Below are positions 1-8,659 of a DNA stretch of 64,000 nt, piece by piece (position 1 is the stretch's first letter; every line of letters begins with the position of its first letter). Where the stretch lies: NCBI RefSeq assembly GCF_021729075.1, contig NZ_JAJSAQ010000001.1, positions 753,997 to 817,996 of the forward strand. The letters run 5' to 3'. Below the pieces are notes generated by a model. That model was not told the origin of the DNA and did not search any database. It saw nothing but the letters and a program-made list of their open reading frames with translations. Made by a program: the position numbers and the translations under genes. The stretch is from Microbulbifer guangxiensis. Its GTDB lineage: Bacteria > Pseudomonadota > Gammaproteobacteria > Pseudomonadales > Cellvibrionaceae.

Positions 1-1134
1 ATCCGCCAGCCCGACCCGCAACGGGGGCGCTTCCGTTGTGCCGGTGCTTACGTCTACAACAAAAACACGGACGAAGTAGAGCTGTTCCAGGGCCGCGCCG
101 TGGTGCTGGCCACCGGCGGCGCCAGCAAGGCTTACCTCTACACGAGCAATCCGGATGGCGCCAGTGGCGACGGTATCGCAATGGCCTGGCGCGCCGGCTG
201 CCGTGTAGCCAACATGGAATTCAACCAGTTCCACCCCACCTGCCTGTATCACCCCAAGGCGAAGGCGCTGCTGGTCACGGAGGCCCTGCGCGGTGAGGGC
301 GCACAGCTGAAGCTGCCGGACGGGCAGCGGTTCATGCACCGCTTCGACAAGCGCAGGGAGCTGGCGCCGCGGGATATTGTCGCCCGCGCAATCGACCACG
401 AAATGAAACGCCTGGGTGCCGACTGCCTCTACCTGGACATTTCCCACAAGGATGCCAGGTTCGTCCGCGAGCACTTCCCCACCGTTTACCAGAACTGCCT
501 GCAGTACGGCATCGACATCACGAAAGAGCCTATTCCCGTGGTGCCGGCCGCGCACTATACGTGCGGTGGTGTGATGGTGGACGAACACGGCCGCACGGAC
601 CTGGACCAGCTCTACGCCATCGGGGAGACCACCTTTACCGGCCTCCACGGTGCCAACCGCCTCGCCAGCAACTCGCTGCTGGAGTGCGTGGTCTACGCCC
701 GCGCTGCCGCTCTGCATATAGATGCCACCCTCTCGGAAGTGCAGCCGCCGAGACTGGCACCGGCCTGGGACGCCTCCCGCGTTACCGACTCGGACGAGGA
801 TGTGGTGATTTCGCACAACTGGGACGAGTTGCGGCGGTTTATGTGGGACTATGTGGGAATTGTGCGTACCCGCAAGCGCCTGGTGCGGGCACAGCACCGG
901 GTCAAAATGCTGCAGGGTGAGATACGGGAGTTCTATGCCAACTACCGCATCACCAGTGACCTGATCGAACTGCGCAACCTGGCCCTGGTCTCCGAGCTGA
1001 TTATCCGGTCTGCGCTGGACCGGCGCGAAAGCCGCGGTCTGCACTACTCGCTGGATTACCCGAAGCTGCGCGAACTGGCCATGGACACCATCCTGGTGCC
1101 GGAGAACTTTGCCGACCAGCGACAGTTCATCTGA
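1..1134 (+). CDS. nadB: L-aspartate oxidase, 3' part (start outside window)
   Basis: The reading frame is open from the first base, so only the last 377 residues are present. The enzyme oxidises L-aspartate to iminoaspartate with FAD in the first step of NAD synthesis in the cytoplasm. Visible family motifs are [31 protein letters not shown] and the FAD-site string [13 protein letters not shown], followed by the helical C-terminal domain. These also occur in the related succinate dehydrogenase flavoproteins, but the C-terminal domain and lack of other sdh genes favour NadB. It ends 10 nt before the convergent ygfX stop. Confidence 0.93.
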   Translation: MRQPDPQRGRFRCAGAYVYNKNTDEVELFQGRAVVLATGGASKAYLYTSNPDGASGDGIAMAWRAGCRVANMEFNQFHPTCLYHPKAKALLVTEALRGEGAQLKLPDGQRFMHRFDKRRELAPRDIVARAIDHEMKRLGADCLYLDISHKDARFVREHFPTVYQNCLQYGIDITKEPIPVVPAAHYTCGGVMVDEHGRTDLDQLYAIGETTFTGLHGANRLASNSLLECVVYARAAALHIDATLSEVQPPRLAPAWDASRVTDSDEDVVISHNWDELRRFMWDYVGIVRTRKRLVRAQHRVKMLQGEIREFYANYRITSDLIELRNLALVSELIIRSALDRRESRGLHYSLDYPKLRELAMDTILVPENFADQRQFI

Positions 1135-1144
1135 CAGGAAAAAG

Positions 1145-1603
1145 TCAGCGGGAGTACCGCAGCGCCACCTGCAGCCGGCGCCAGTCGTCGGGCGCCACAC
1201 TGTCCCGGCCCAGCAGCAGGCGCCGGCGGTGGCCACGGGGGTTGCGGGCGTTGATCACGATCAGCCAGGGCCAGAGCACCAGCTCACCGCACAGCGTAAG
1301 CTCCTCCATCTCCCCATCCGCCGCACGCCAGAACCAGCGCCGATCCGTCGTAGAGAGCTCACCGCGGTATCCCTGCAGGCGACGCCACTCGCGCAGCCCA
1401 AGGGCAATCACCAACAGTGCGCCGGGCAACAGCAGGCTCACGGCGAAGCCGGCAAACCACAGCACGAGCAAAGCCTGGGTGATGATCAGAGCAAACAACA
1501 GGGAGAGAAGCCGGGAGGGTGACACGGGGCAGCGCAACCGGGCACTGCGCCCGGCAATAAGAGGCTCGGAAGCGGTGTTACTCCTGCAGTCCGGTGTTGT
1601 CAC
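1145..1603 (-). CDS. ygfX: YgfX/CptA-like inner-membrane protein
   Basis: About 152 residues with two adjacent hydrophobic segments (roughly residues 33-52 and 54-70) and a soluble tail rich in Trp and Arg, the layout of YgfX. In E. coli this membrane protein is encoded after sdhE and has been described as a toxin-like partner acting on cytoskeletal proteins, with SdhE as its neighbour. The start is uncertain: the GTG at 1603 lies inside the 3' end of sdhE, so the genes overlap and are probably translationally coupled. Start codons further in are also possible. Assignment rests on membrane topology and position rather than strong motifs. Confidence 0.7.
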   Translation of the reverse strand: MTTPDCRSNTASEPLIAGRSARLRCPVSPSRLLSLLFALIITQALLVLWFAGFAVSLLLPGALLVIALGLREWRRLQGYRGELSTTDRRWFWRAADGEMEELTLCGELVLWPWLIVINARNPRGHRRRLLLGRDSVAPDDWRRLQVALRYSR

Positions 1604-1823
1604 GGATAATCTGCACGATTCGCAGCAGCTCCGGATCAGAGGGATCCTCGCGGCGCAGGAACCAGGCAAACAGGTCCTGATCCTCGCTCTCCAGCAGCTG
1701 GACATAGCGCTGCTGGTCAGCCTCGTCGAGGGTGTCGTACACGTTCTCCAGGAAGGGCAACAGCACCAGGTCCAGTTCAAGCATGCCGCGGCGGCTGGCC
1801 CAGAACAGTCGGTTACGATCCAT
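1578..1823 (-). CDS. sdhE: SdhE, FAD assembly factor
   Basis: This 81-residue protein has the RRGMLELD signature; the RGxxE surface is used to assist covalent FAD attachment to SdhA and FrdA. Length matches the family (about 88 residues in E. coli). The ATG at 1823 is preferred over one three codons upstream because GGA lies 8 nt before it and the N-terminus then lines up with known SdhE. It overlaps ygfX and is divergent from ygfZ across about 230 nt, the same neighbourhood as in enterobacteria. Confidence 0.9.
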   Translation of the reverse strand: MDRNRLFWASRRGMLELDLVLLPFLENVYDTLDEADQQRYVQLLESEDQDLFAWFLRREDPSDPELLRIVQIIRDNTGLQE

Positions 1824-2052
1824 ACTTCTCATCCGGTATCTGCGGCCGGCGGGGAGCCGGCGGCGGCGCGAAACTGCGCCGCTTTTCAATTCAGTCTGTG
1901 TTTTGCGCGCAGTATAACCGCCGCCCACTTCCATGGATAGCCAGCGCCGGGCGTGCAGACCCGATCCGGAAACCGGAAGGCCGCGCTTGAAAACGGTGCC
2001 GCCAACCCAAGATACTCCCCTCCCACGGGCAGTCAGGAACAGCGAGCAGACG

Positions 2053-3102
2053 ATGACAATGGATCGAACACAGTGGCAGGAATTTCTCTCCGGCAAGGGC
2101 GCGAAGTGGGAAGGCGACAGTGCCCATTTCCCTGAGATCCAGTCGGATCTGTACCTGGTCGATCTCAGTCCCGTGGGCGCCGTTTCCGTGCACGGCCCGG
2201 ACAGCCAGAAATTCCTGCAGGGACAGCTGACCTGCGACCTGGTCAATCTCCCCGACGGACACAGTACCGCCGGCGCCCACTGCAATCCCAAAGGGCGTAT
2301 GATCAGCGCCTTTCACGCGCTGAAGAAATCCCAGGATGACATCCTCCTGAGCCTGCCCCGCGAGCTGGCGCCCATCGCGCTGGCCGCCCTGGCCAAGTAT
2401 GCCGTGTTCTTTAAGACCGACCTGAAGGAACTCAACCATAGCCACCACTGGCTCGGCCTGCAGGGTACCGATGCGGCAACACGCGCGGCGGAATTGCTGG
2501 CTGTACCGGAGATCGCACACCTGGAACCCGGCGCCGCCCGCCCGTTTACCTTCGACGACGGGGAGGCGCTGATCCATATGGTGAACCGGCAGCAGGCCGC
2601 CATCCTGGTACCGATCGATGCCGCCCCCGCCCTCTGGGAACAACTGTCTGCCGGGGCAACGCCGGCCGGCTTCTGCCACTGGCAACTGCAACTGATCCAC
2701 GATGGCATGCCGCAATTGCACCCGGAAACCAGTGGCATCTTCATCCCGCAGATGGTGAACCTGCACCTGCTCGGCGGTGTGAGCTTCAAGAAGGGCTGTT
2801 ATACCGGCCAGGAAGTGGTCGCACGCCTGCAGTACCTGGGACAGGCCAAACGCCGCATGTACCGGGCACGTTGTGAATCAGGCAAACTGCCGGCGCCGGG
2901 TCAGTCGATCGTGGAAACACCGGGCCAGAAAAATTGTGGTGAAGTGGTGGTCGCGGAACGCAGCGAAAACGGCATCGACCTGCTGGCCGTCCTCGCCAAT
3001 GCCAGCGTCGCCGGGGGAAGTCCGTTACAGCTGGAAGACGGACGTACCCTCGAACTGCTCGAATTGCCCTACGACGCGGATGCCGACCCACTGACTGACT
3101 GA
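2053..3102 (+). CDS. ygfZ: YgfZ, folate-binding iron-sulfur/tRNA-modification protein
   Basis: A 349-residue GcvT-fold protein of the YgfZ family, which binds folate and supports iron-sulfur enzymes such as the tRNA thiolase MiaB. The diagnostic KGCYTGQE motif is present, with the key Cys at about residue 249. The ATG at 2053 is chosen because the residues before it are low-complexity and unlike the family. The stop TGA is the third-frame member of a CTGA repeat, so the protein ends ...DPLTD. It converges on ung. Confidence 0.92.
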   Translation: MTMDRTQWQEFLSGKGAKWEGDSAHFPEIQSDLYLVDLSPVGAVSVHGPDSQKFLQGQLTCDLVNLPDGHSTAGAHCNPKGRMISAFHALKKSQDDILLSLPRELAPIALAALAKYAVFFKTDLKELNHSHHWLGLQGTDAATRAAELLAVPEIAHLEPGAARPFTFDDGEALIHMVNRQQAAILVPIDAAPALWEQLSAGATPAGFCHWQLQLIHDGMPQLHPETSGIFIPQMVNLHLLGGVSFKKGCYTGQEVVARLQYLGQAKRRMYRARCESGKLPAPGQSIVETPGQKNCGEVVVAERSENGIDLLAVLANASVAGGSPLQLEDGRTLELLELPYDADADPLTD

Positions 3103-3118
3103 CTGACTGACTGACTGA
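3091..3118. repeat. (CTGA)7 tetranucleotide repeat containing the ygfZ stop
   Basis: Seven perfect copies of CTGA run through the last codons of ygfZ and into the short gap before the convergent ung stop. Read on the plus strand the repeat gives CTG ACT GAC TGA, so every frame meets TGA within four codons. Change in copy number would not alter YgfZ as long as at least three copies remain. On the minus strand it is open. Confidence 0.97.
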
Positions 3119-3144
3119 CAGCGCAGCACTGCCATTCAACTCGA

Positions 3145-3867
3145 TCAAATCTCCACGGCCACCCGCCGCAGCGCAGCAGCCTCCGGCAGCGCCCACTCGA
3201 TCGGTGCCTGGCCATGCTGCTGTAACCAGTCATTTGCCTGGGAGAAAGGGCGCGTACCGAAAAAGCCACGGTGGGCCGACAGCGGAGAGGGATGCGGCGC
3301 CCTCAGCACCAGGTGGCGCTTGCGATCGATAAACGCCCCCTTCTTCTGCGCATAACTGCCCCAGAGAACAAACACGAGCCCGTCGCGCTGGTCCGCCAGT
3401 GCGTGGATTGCGGCATCCGTAAACTGCTCCCAGCCGCGGCCCTGGTGGGCACCGGCCTTGCTGTCCTCCACCGTCAGCGTGGTATTCAACAGCAGCACCC
3501 CCTGCTCTGCCCAGGGCTGCAGGCAGCCGTGCTTTGCCGGCGCGATACCCAGATCCGCGTGCAACTCCTTGTAAATATTCTGTAGCGACGGCGGGATACG
3601 CACACCGGGCATCACCGAAAAGCAGAGGCCATGCGCCTGGCCCGCCCCGTGGTAGGGATCCTGCCCCAGGATCACCACCTTCACCTTATCGAAAGGTGTG
3701 GAATTGAAGGCGTTGAAAATCTGCGAGGCCGGCGGATAAATGCGCTTGCCCGCCTGCTTCTCCGCCTGCAGGAATTGCCGCAGCTGGGCCATATAGGGCT
3801 TGCGAAATTCACCGTCGAGCACCTTGCGCCAGGAAGGATCGATTTTTATGTTCTGCTCTGCGGTCAT
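3145..3867 (-). CDS. ung: Uracil-DNA glycosylase, family 1
   Basis: This 240-residue enzyme excises uracil from DNA to start base excision repair. The water-activating loop GQDPYH (Asp70) and the DNA-intercalation loop [10 protein letters not shown] (His192) are both intact, and length is typical. Its ATG overlaps the stop of the upstream second glycosylase gene by 4 nt (ATGA), so the two are cotranscribed and probably coupled. It converges on ygfZ. Confidence 0.97.
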   Translation of the reverse strand: MTAEQNIKIDPSWRKVLDGEFRKPYMAQLRQFLQAEKQAGKRIYPPASQIFNAFNSTPFDKVKVVILGQDPYHGAGQAHGLCFSVMPGVRIPPSLQNIYKELHADLGIAPAKHGCLQPWAEQGVLLLNTTLTVEDSKAGAHQGRGWEQFTDAAIHALADQRDGLVFVLWGSYAQKKGAFIDRKRHLVLRAPHPSPLSAHRGFFGTRPFSQANDWLQQHGQAPIEWALPEAAALRRVAVEI

Positions 3868-4454
3868 GGTTCGTCCCGGAAAAGTTTCTTTATTTCTTTT
3901 TGCAGCGCGGGCACGACATCCTTCTCAAACCAGGGGCGCTGTTTCAGCCACAGTGTATTGCGCGGGCTGGGGTGCGGCAGCGGAAAAAAGCCCGCGGCGA
4001 GCGCATCGCGAAAATGACGGACATTTTCGGTGATGCTGCCATACCAGTGCGGCAGGTAATAGCGCTGCGCATACTGGCCAATCAGCAGGGTGAGCTTCAG
4101 GTTCGGCAGCTGTTCCAGTAAGCGGGCGTGCCAGGTCGGTGCGCACTCTTTTCGCGGCGGCAGGTCGCCACCCTTGCCGCGGCCGGGATAGCAGAACCCC
4201 ATGGGAATGATGGCGATTCGGGATTCATCGTAGAAGGTGTCCCGGTCCATATCCAGCCATTGCCGCAACCGGTCGCCGGAGGGGTCATTCCAGGGAATGC
4301 CGCTCGCATGCACTCTGGTGCCCGGCGCCTGGCCGACAATCAGCAGGCGCGCTGTGGGCGAAGCACGCAGGACCGGTTTCGCACCGAGGGGCAATTCGTC
4401 TTCACAGAGGCGGCAGGCGCGCACCTCCTCCAGCAGGGAAATCAGTTTACTCAT
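3864..4454 (-). CDS. Uracil-DNA glycosylase superfamily protein with likely 4Fe-4S site
   Basis: A 196-residue member of the UDG superfamily: motif 1 GQAPG at 41-45, motif 2 PHPSPRN near residue 160. Four cysteines (C14-x2-C17 and C88-x15-C104) match the 4Fe-4S ligand pattern of family 4 UDGs, although motif 1 is GQAPG rather than GEAPG. It should bind damaged bases in DNA, but which base cannot be told from the sequence. It overlaps ung by 4 nt downstream and the secreted phytase-like gene by 4 nt upstream, forming a tight three-gene unit. Confidence 0.85.
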   Translation of the reverse strand: MSKLISLLEEVRACRLCEDELPLGAKPVLRASPTARLLIVGQAPGTRVHASGIPWNDPSGDRLRQWLDMDRDTFYDESRIAIIPMGFCYPGRGKGGDLPPRKECAPTWHARLLEQLPNLKLTLLIGQYAQRYYLPHWYGSITENVRHFRDALAAGFFPLPHPSPRNTLWLKQRPWFEKDVVPALQKEIKKLFRDEP

Positions 4455-5452
4455 GGGCGATCGGGGTGCGCGAGCAACATTAACAGTGCGCGCTTGTCCG
4501 TAACATCAGCGGCACGGGCCACATTGTTGTTATCCAGAACCACAAAAATCCCTTTTGCGGTTACCGCCAGTCCCTCCGCCTTGCCAAACCGGGTATCCGC
4601 ATAGACAAATTCGGGGGCATGCTCGATCGCATGGAAATCGATACACCAGCCAGCTTCAAGGTTTTCCGGTGAACGACGGCACACTGCCGATGCATTGCGC
4701 TCGAGGGTGTACAGTCCACCTTCGTAGAAATCGAGGCCGGTGAGATCCTCCGCCCGGCCACGGAAGTCCAGTCCACCTACCGGGGGGAGTTTCAGCAGCT
4801 GCAGGGCTGCTGTCGCAGCCTCCCCGGCGCCCTCGCCCACACCATGCGTGGCGATACGGAGCAGCCCACGGGGCTGCCGCTCCAGGGCAACCCAGAAAAC
4901 CGAAGTCGCAACACCGCCGGAATGTGCGATACCTTCGCTACCGGCATTGAAAACCTGCAGGTAATCCTGTGATTGCGCCACTTCCCGCCAGCGCAATGGC
5001 AGCCACTCCAGCTCCACCTCACCAGCAGTCCCCTTCAGGCGGGTGATGCGATCATGGCGCTCGCTGACCAGATAGGTAAATTCTCCATCGCAGGTCAGGC
5101 CCTCGAAATCCATCTGGGTGTCAGGGCGAACCAGCGCCGCCAGCTGGCTGATCAGGTCGCCACCTGCCGGAGCCCGGGGGGCCTCGAATTGCCAGTGAAC
5201 GGAAAGGCCGGCCACCCGCGCTTGTGCGACTGCCGGTAAGCGGATCTCGTAGATACGGTCATCCCGCTTGTCGGAGACCGCCAGTAACTGCCCCCCGCAT
5301 TCACTCAGCCCGGAGATATCCAGACCTGCGCTGTACGCAAGCCACCAGGCTCCCAACAGCTCCGCACGATGCACAACCTGCGCCGGAGAGGCACTCGCCC
5401 AGCCGGCCACGATGGCAGCGAAGAGAAACTGTGGGAAGCGTCCCATGCGCAA
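4451..5452 (-). CDS. Secreted esterase-like activity of phytase family protein
   Basis: This 333-residue protein has a signal peptide with a likely cut after SPA at residue 24. The rest looks like the beta-propeller 'esterase-like activity of phytase' family: a DFEGLTCDG stretch near residue 118, GRAEDLTGLDFYEGGLYTLER-like strands, and a closing segment with KAEGLAV and VVLDNNN. Probable periplasmic or exported protein; substrate unknown. It overlaps the downstream glycosylase gene by 4 nt and starts 2 nt after the yajQ stop, so it belongs to the yajQ transcript. Confidence 0.72.
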   Translation of the reverse strand: MRMGRFPQFLFAAIVAGWASASPAQVVHRAELLGAWWLAYSAGLDISGLSECGGQLLAVSDKRDDRIYEIRLPAVAQARVAGLSVHWQFEAPRAPAGGDLISQLAALVRPDTQMDFEGLTCDGEFTYLVSERHDRITRLKGTAGEVELEWLPLRWREVAQSQDYLQVFNAGSEGIAHSGGVATSVFWVALERQPRGLLRIATHGVGEGAGEAATAALQLLKLPPVGGLDFRGRAEDLTGLDFYEGGLYTLERNASAVCRRSPENLEAGWCIDFHAIEHAPEFVYADTRFGKAEGLAVTAKGIFVVLDNNNVARAADVTDKRALLMLLAHPDRP

Positions 5453-5454
5453 AC

Positions 5455-5937
5455 TCAGTCGCGGAAATTATTGAACTGTAGCGGCTGGCCCAGGTCTTTT
5501 CCCCGCAACAGAGCAATCACCTGTTGCAGGTCATCCCGCTTCTTACCGGTAACCCGGACCTGATCGCCCTGGATCGACGCCTGGACTTTCATTTTCTCGT
5601 CTTTGATCAGTTTGACGATTTTCTTTGCCAGCTCTTTATCGAGGCCATTTTTCATCGTCACGCTCTGCTTTACCGCCTTGCCGGACTGCTCCATCTCACC
5701 AATCTCCATTGCCAGGGGATCGATATCGCACTTGATCAGCGAACCGCGCAGCATATCCACGATCTGCGTGATCTGCATTTCCGATTCAGCACGGATCAGC
5801 AGGGTGAATTCGTTCATTTCAACTTCGGCGTCGACACCCTTGAAATCAAACCGGTTGCCGACAGTGCGGTTCACCTGGTCCACGGCATTGGTGAGTTGGT
5901 GCTTGTCCACTTCAGACACGATGTCAAAGGAAGGCAT
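5455..5937 (-). CDS. yajQ: YajQ family nucleotide-binding protein
   Basis: At 160 residues, starting MPSFDIVSEVDKHQL and ending LGQPLQFNNFRD, this is a full-length YajQ with its two ferredoxin-like half-domains. YajQ proteins bind nucleotides, and in Xanthomonas and Pseudomonas a homologue binds cyclic di-GMP. The protein is cytoplasmic. It follows yaeQ on the same strand, with a 14-bp triplicate repeat in the gap, and is followed after 2 nt by the phytase-like gene. Confidence 0.95.
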   Translation of the reverse strand: MPSFDIVSEVDKHQLTNAVDQVNRTVGNRFDFKGVDAEVEMNEFTLLIRAESEMQITQIVDMLRGSLIKCDIDPLAMEIGEMEQSGKAVKQSVTMKNGLDKELAKKIVKLIKDEKMKVQASIQGDQVRVTGKKRDDLQQVIALLRGKDLGQPLQFNNFRD

Positions 5938-5963
5938 TGGCTTCTCCGTTTTCTTGTGTGCGG

Positions 5964-6005
5964 GCTGTTTATTTCAGGCTGTTTATTTCAGGCTGTTTAT
6001 TTCAG
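5964..6005 (-). repeat. 14-bp tandem repeat, three copies, at the yaeQ 3' end
   Basis: On the minus strand the unit CTGAAATAAACAGC occurs three times without mismatch. The first copy carries the final codons of yaeQ (CTG AAA TAA, Leu-Lys-stop); the others duplicate this tail into the yaeQ-yajQ gap. It looks like a recent slippage duplication. No hairpin or promoter is obvious in the unit. Confidence 0.97.
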
Positions 6006-6533
6006 TGTTTCAGGAATTATTTCCACGCTCTCTGCACCGGCATTCATCCAGATATGACCATCCTGAATGGTTGCCTGCAATTCCATATTGCGGTCGGCCA
6101 GGGCAGCGAGCGCCTCGCAGGCGTCGGCGGGGAGCAGGAGAACACGCAAATTATCGAAACGCGCCAGCGCACCTGCCGCCTTTTGCCACCATACCGGAGC
6201 GGTGCGGCGACCGTAACTGTACACCAACACCTGACCGGCACGGGCGCAGGCCTTGCGTATCCGTTCCTCCGACGGCAGCCCTACCTCAATCCAGGACTCA
6301 AGTTCGCCGCCAAGGCTCCACTGCCACAGGTCCGCCTCATCGTCGGAAGAAAGGCCGCGGGTAAATTCCAGTCGTTCACTGGCATTGAGCGCGAATGCCA
6401 GCAGGCGCACCATCATTCTCTCGTCGGTCTCTGATGGATGCCGCGCCAGTGTGAGCTGATGACTGTCGTAATAATCCCGGTCCATGTCTGCGATCTGCAG
6501 GTGGGCTTTGAAAATTGTCGCTTTGAGTGCCAT
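5997..6533 (-). CDS. yaeQ: YaeQ family protein
   Basis: A 178-residue protein (E. coli YaeQ has 181). The N-terminus MALKATIFKAHLQIADMDR and the HPSETDERMMVRLLAFAL motif identify it. The fold is related to PD-(D/E)XK nucleases; the cellular role is not settled. The ATG at 6533 is chosen because longer versions add Pro- and Arg-rich sequence not seen in the family. It is divergent from lemA with under 90 nt between the starts. Confidence 0.93.
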   Translation of the reverse strand: MALKATIFKAHLQIADMDRDYYDSHQLTLARHPSETDERMMVRLLAFALNASERLEFTRGLSSDDEADLWQWSLGGELESWIEVGLPSEERIRKACARAGQVLVYSYGRRTAPVWWQKAAGALARFDNLRVLLLPADACEALAALADRNMELQATIQDGHIWMNAGAESVEIIPETLK

Positions 6534-6620
6534 TCGCTGTCTCGTTATCGCAGGGCACCGGCTGCCGGCCGGCGGGGGGCTATTATTGTCGGGCTTGTCA
6601 GACAAACACGGATTTCGGGT

Positions 6621-7250
6621 ATGGTTTCAGTAAAATCCCGCCGCGGGGGCTTTGCTCCGTGGCGCCTCTGTTTTTGGCCACTGCTGGTGCTGTTCGTCGT
6701 CTCCGCGACCGGCTGTGGCATCAATAACATCCCCACCAATGACGAACAGGTGAAAGCCGCCTGGGCCCAGGTGGAAAACCAGTACCAGCGGCGCGCGGAT
6801 TTGATCCCGAACCTGGTCAAGACGGTCAAGGCCTACGCCGACCAGGAGCGCGAGACCCTGCAGGCGGTCACCGAGGCGCGGGCCAAGGTCAACTCGATGC
6901 AGGTGGATGAGAACATCATCAACGATCCCGCCAAGCTGCAGCAGTTCGAGCAGGCCCAGCAACAGCTGAGCGGCGCCCTGTCGCGGCTGATGGTGGTGGT
7001 TGAGCGCTACCCCGACCTCAAGTCCAACCAGAACTTTCTTGCGCTGCAGTCGCAACTGGAAGGCACGGAGAACCGCATCAGTGTGGCGAGGCGTGATTAT
7101 ATCTCCGCCGTGCAGTCCTACAACACGGAGATCCGCACCTTCCCCGGCCTGATCTGGCACAAAATCCTTTATAGCGACATGCCCCTGCGCCCGACGTTCA
7201 CGGCGACTAAAGAAGGTGCCGAGGAAGCGCCGGAAGTGGACTTCCAGTAA
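6621..7250 (+). CDS. lemA: LemA family membrane-anchored protein
   Basis: A 209-residue LemA protein: an N-terminal hydrophobic segment (about 14-31) ending in ATGC at Cys32, then the conserved NNIPTNDEQVKAAWAQVE...RRADLIPNLVKTVK and a helical bundle. Cys32 may be lipidated, but the lipobox lacks the usual aliphatic residue at -3, so a simple anchor is also possible. LemA genes are often followed by TPM-domain genes, as here. GGAT lies about 8 nt before the ATG. It starts a run of five same-strand envelope genes. Confidence 0.92.
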   Translation: MVSVKSRRGGFAPWRLCFWPLLVLFVVSATGCGINNIPTNDEQVKAAWAQVENQYQRRADLIPNLVKTVKAYADQERETLQAVTEARAKVNSMQVDENIINDPAKLQQFEQAQQQLSGALSRLMVVVERYPDLKSNQNFLALQSQLEGTENRISVARRDYISAVQSYNTEIRTFPGLIWHKILYSDMPLRPTFTATKEGAEEAPEVDFQ

Positions 7251-7266
7251 GCGCCCAGAAACAGCA

Positions 7267-8019
7267 ATGATGCGATGCCGTGCTACCACCGTTGCACTGA
7301 CCGGACTGCTGGCCACCCTGTGTGCCCTGTTCGCCTGGGCCCAGATCCAGTTCCCGACCCTTTCCGGCCGGGTGGTGGACAATGCCAACCTGCTCAGCCC
7401 GGCCGCCGAGTACCGACTGACAGAGCTGGCCCAGGCCCATGAGAAGGAGACCAGCAACCAGGTGGTGGTGGTGACAGTGCCGGACCTGCAGGGGCAGACC
7501 ATCGCCGAGTATGGCTACCAGCTGGGCCGGCACTGGGGTATTGGCCAGGAGGGCAGAGATAACGGCGCGCTGCTGATCGTCGCACCGAACGAGCGCCAGG
7601 TCCGGATTGAGGTCGGTTATGGTCTCGAGGGGGCACTGACTGATGCCCTTTCCTCCAATATCATCCACACCAAAATCCTGCCCCGGTTCCGCAACGGAGA
7701 CTTCGACGGTGGCGTGACCGCGGGTCTGGAATCGATCATCGCCGCGATCAAGAACGAATACGTGGCGGAGCCCACGGAGACCGGCACTGATCGCCGGGTG
7801 GCATTGCTGGTGGGACTGGTGCTGCTGCTGATCATGCTGCAGCTGTTTGGCGGCTCGATGATGGGGCCTCCCCCCAGCCGCGGCACCTACCGGCGCGGCC
7901 GCTACGGCGGCTATTACGGCGGTGGCGGATTCGGTGGTGGATTCGGCGGTGGCTTTGGTGGCGGTTTCGGCGGTGGCGGCGGCGGCTTTGGCGGTGGAGG
8001 CGCTTCAGGGGGATGGTAA
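7267..8019 (+). CDS. TPM-domain protein with Gly-rich tail (YgcG type)
   Basis: This 250-residue protein has a signal peptide cut near AWA|Q (25/26), a TPM domain from about 35 to 155 starting with the typical SGRVVDNANLLSP, one transmembrane helix near 178-197, and a C-terminal tail of GGF/GGG repeats ending GGASGGW. The TPM domain should lie outside the cytoplasm. TPM domains are linked to phosphatase activity in plants and to quality control in bacteria, with no agreed bacterial function. It follows lemA by 16 nt and overlaps the next gene by one base (TAATG). Confidence 0.9.
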   Translation: MMRCRATTVALTGLLATLCALFAWAQIQFPTLSGRVVDNANLLSPAAEYRLTELAQAHEKETSNQVVVVTVPDLQGQTIAEYGYQLGRHWGIGQEGRDNGALLIVAPNERQVRIEVGYGLEGALTDALSSNIIHTKILPRFRNGDFDGGVTAGLESIIAAIKNEYVAEPTETGTDRRVALLVGLVLLLIMLQLFGGSMMGPPPSRGTYRRGRYGGYYGGGGFGGGFGGGFGGGFGGGGGGFGGGGASGGW

Positions 8020-8630
8020 TGCTTACGAGCCAGCAACGCCGGCGCGTATCCGAGGCCATTCGGGAGGCGGAGTCCCGCACGGACGCCGAGCTGGTCACCG
8101 TGCTCGCGCGGGAGTCTGACAACTACCTGTATATCTCCACGCTCTGGGCAGCGTTCCTTGCCCTGCTGCTGGCGCCCCTGCTGCAGTTCCTGCCCTGGTG
8201 GATCGAGTACTACGAGGCATTCACCCTGCAGTGGGTGCTGTTCATCCTGCTGGCGATCCTCTTCCGCTGGCGCCCGCTGACCATGTTACTGGTGCCCAAG
8301 CGGGTGAAATACTGGCGCGCCGCCAACCTGGCCCGAAGGGAATTTCTCGAGCAGGAACTGCACAGCACCCGCGGCCGACTCGGGCTGTTGATCTTTGTCT
8401 CCGAAGCCGAACACTACGTGGAAATACTCGCCGACCGCGGACTCGCAGAACATGTTACCGACGAAGCCTGGCGGGAAGTCGTCGAGCAGTTTATCGGTGA
8501 GGTAAAACGGGGCAGAACCGCAGATGCCTTCATCCACTGCATCCAGCGCAGCGGCGATCTCCTCGAGGAAGCCGCACCGCTGACAGTGGCAAAGAACGAA
8601 CTGCCCGATCACCTGGTGGTGCTCGAATAG
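8019..8630 (+). CDS. TPM-domain membrane protein
   Basis: At 203 residues this is a second TPM protein without a cleavable signal. It begins with the amphipathic TPM start (LTSQQRRRVSEAIREAES.TDAELVTVLA), then two hydrophobic spans (about 40-62 and 70-85) inserted in the domain, then RGRLGLLIFVSEAEHYVEILADRGL. The ATG at 8019 sits at TAATG, with GGGGGA six bases upstream from within the previous gene. An ATG two codons earlier is possible. It forms the third gene of the lemA-TPM-TPM unit. Confidence 0.88.
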   Translation: MLTSQQRRRVSEAIREAESRTDAELVTVLARESDNYLYISTLWAAFLALLLAPLLQFLPWWIEYYEAFTLQWVLFILLAILFRWRPLTMLLVPKRVKYWRAANLARREFLEQELHSTRGRLGLLIFVSEAEHYVEILADRGLAEHVTDEAWREVVEQFIGEVKRGRTADAFIHCIQRSGDLLEEAAPLTVAKNELPDHLVVLE

Positions 8631-8659
8631 CGCGCGCCGGCGTGCGGGAGAGAAAACCA

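Noticed and set aside
7916-8016. GGT/GGC-rich repeat in the first TPM gene, as a possible DNA repeat element
   Set aside because: It encodes the Gly-rich tail usual for this TPM subgroup, in frame to the stop codon, so a separate element is not needed.
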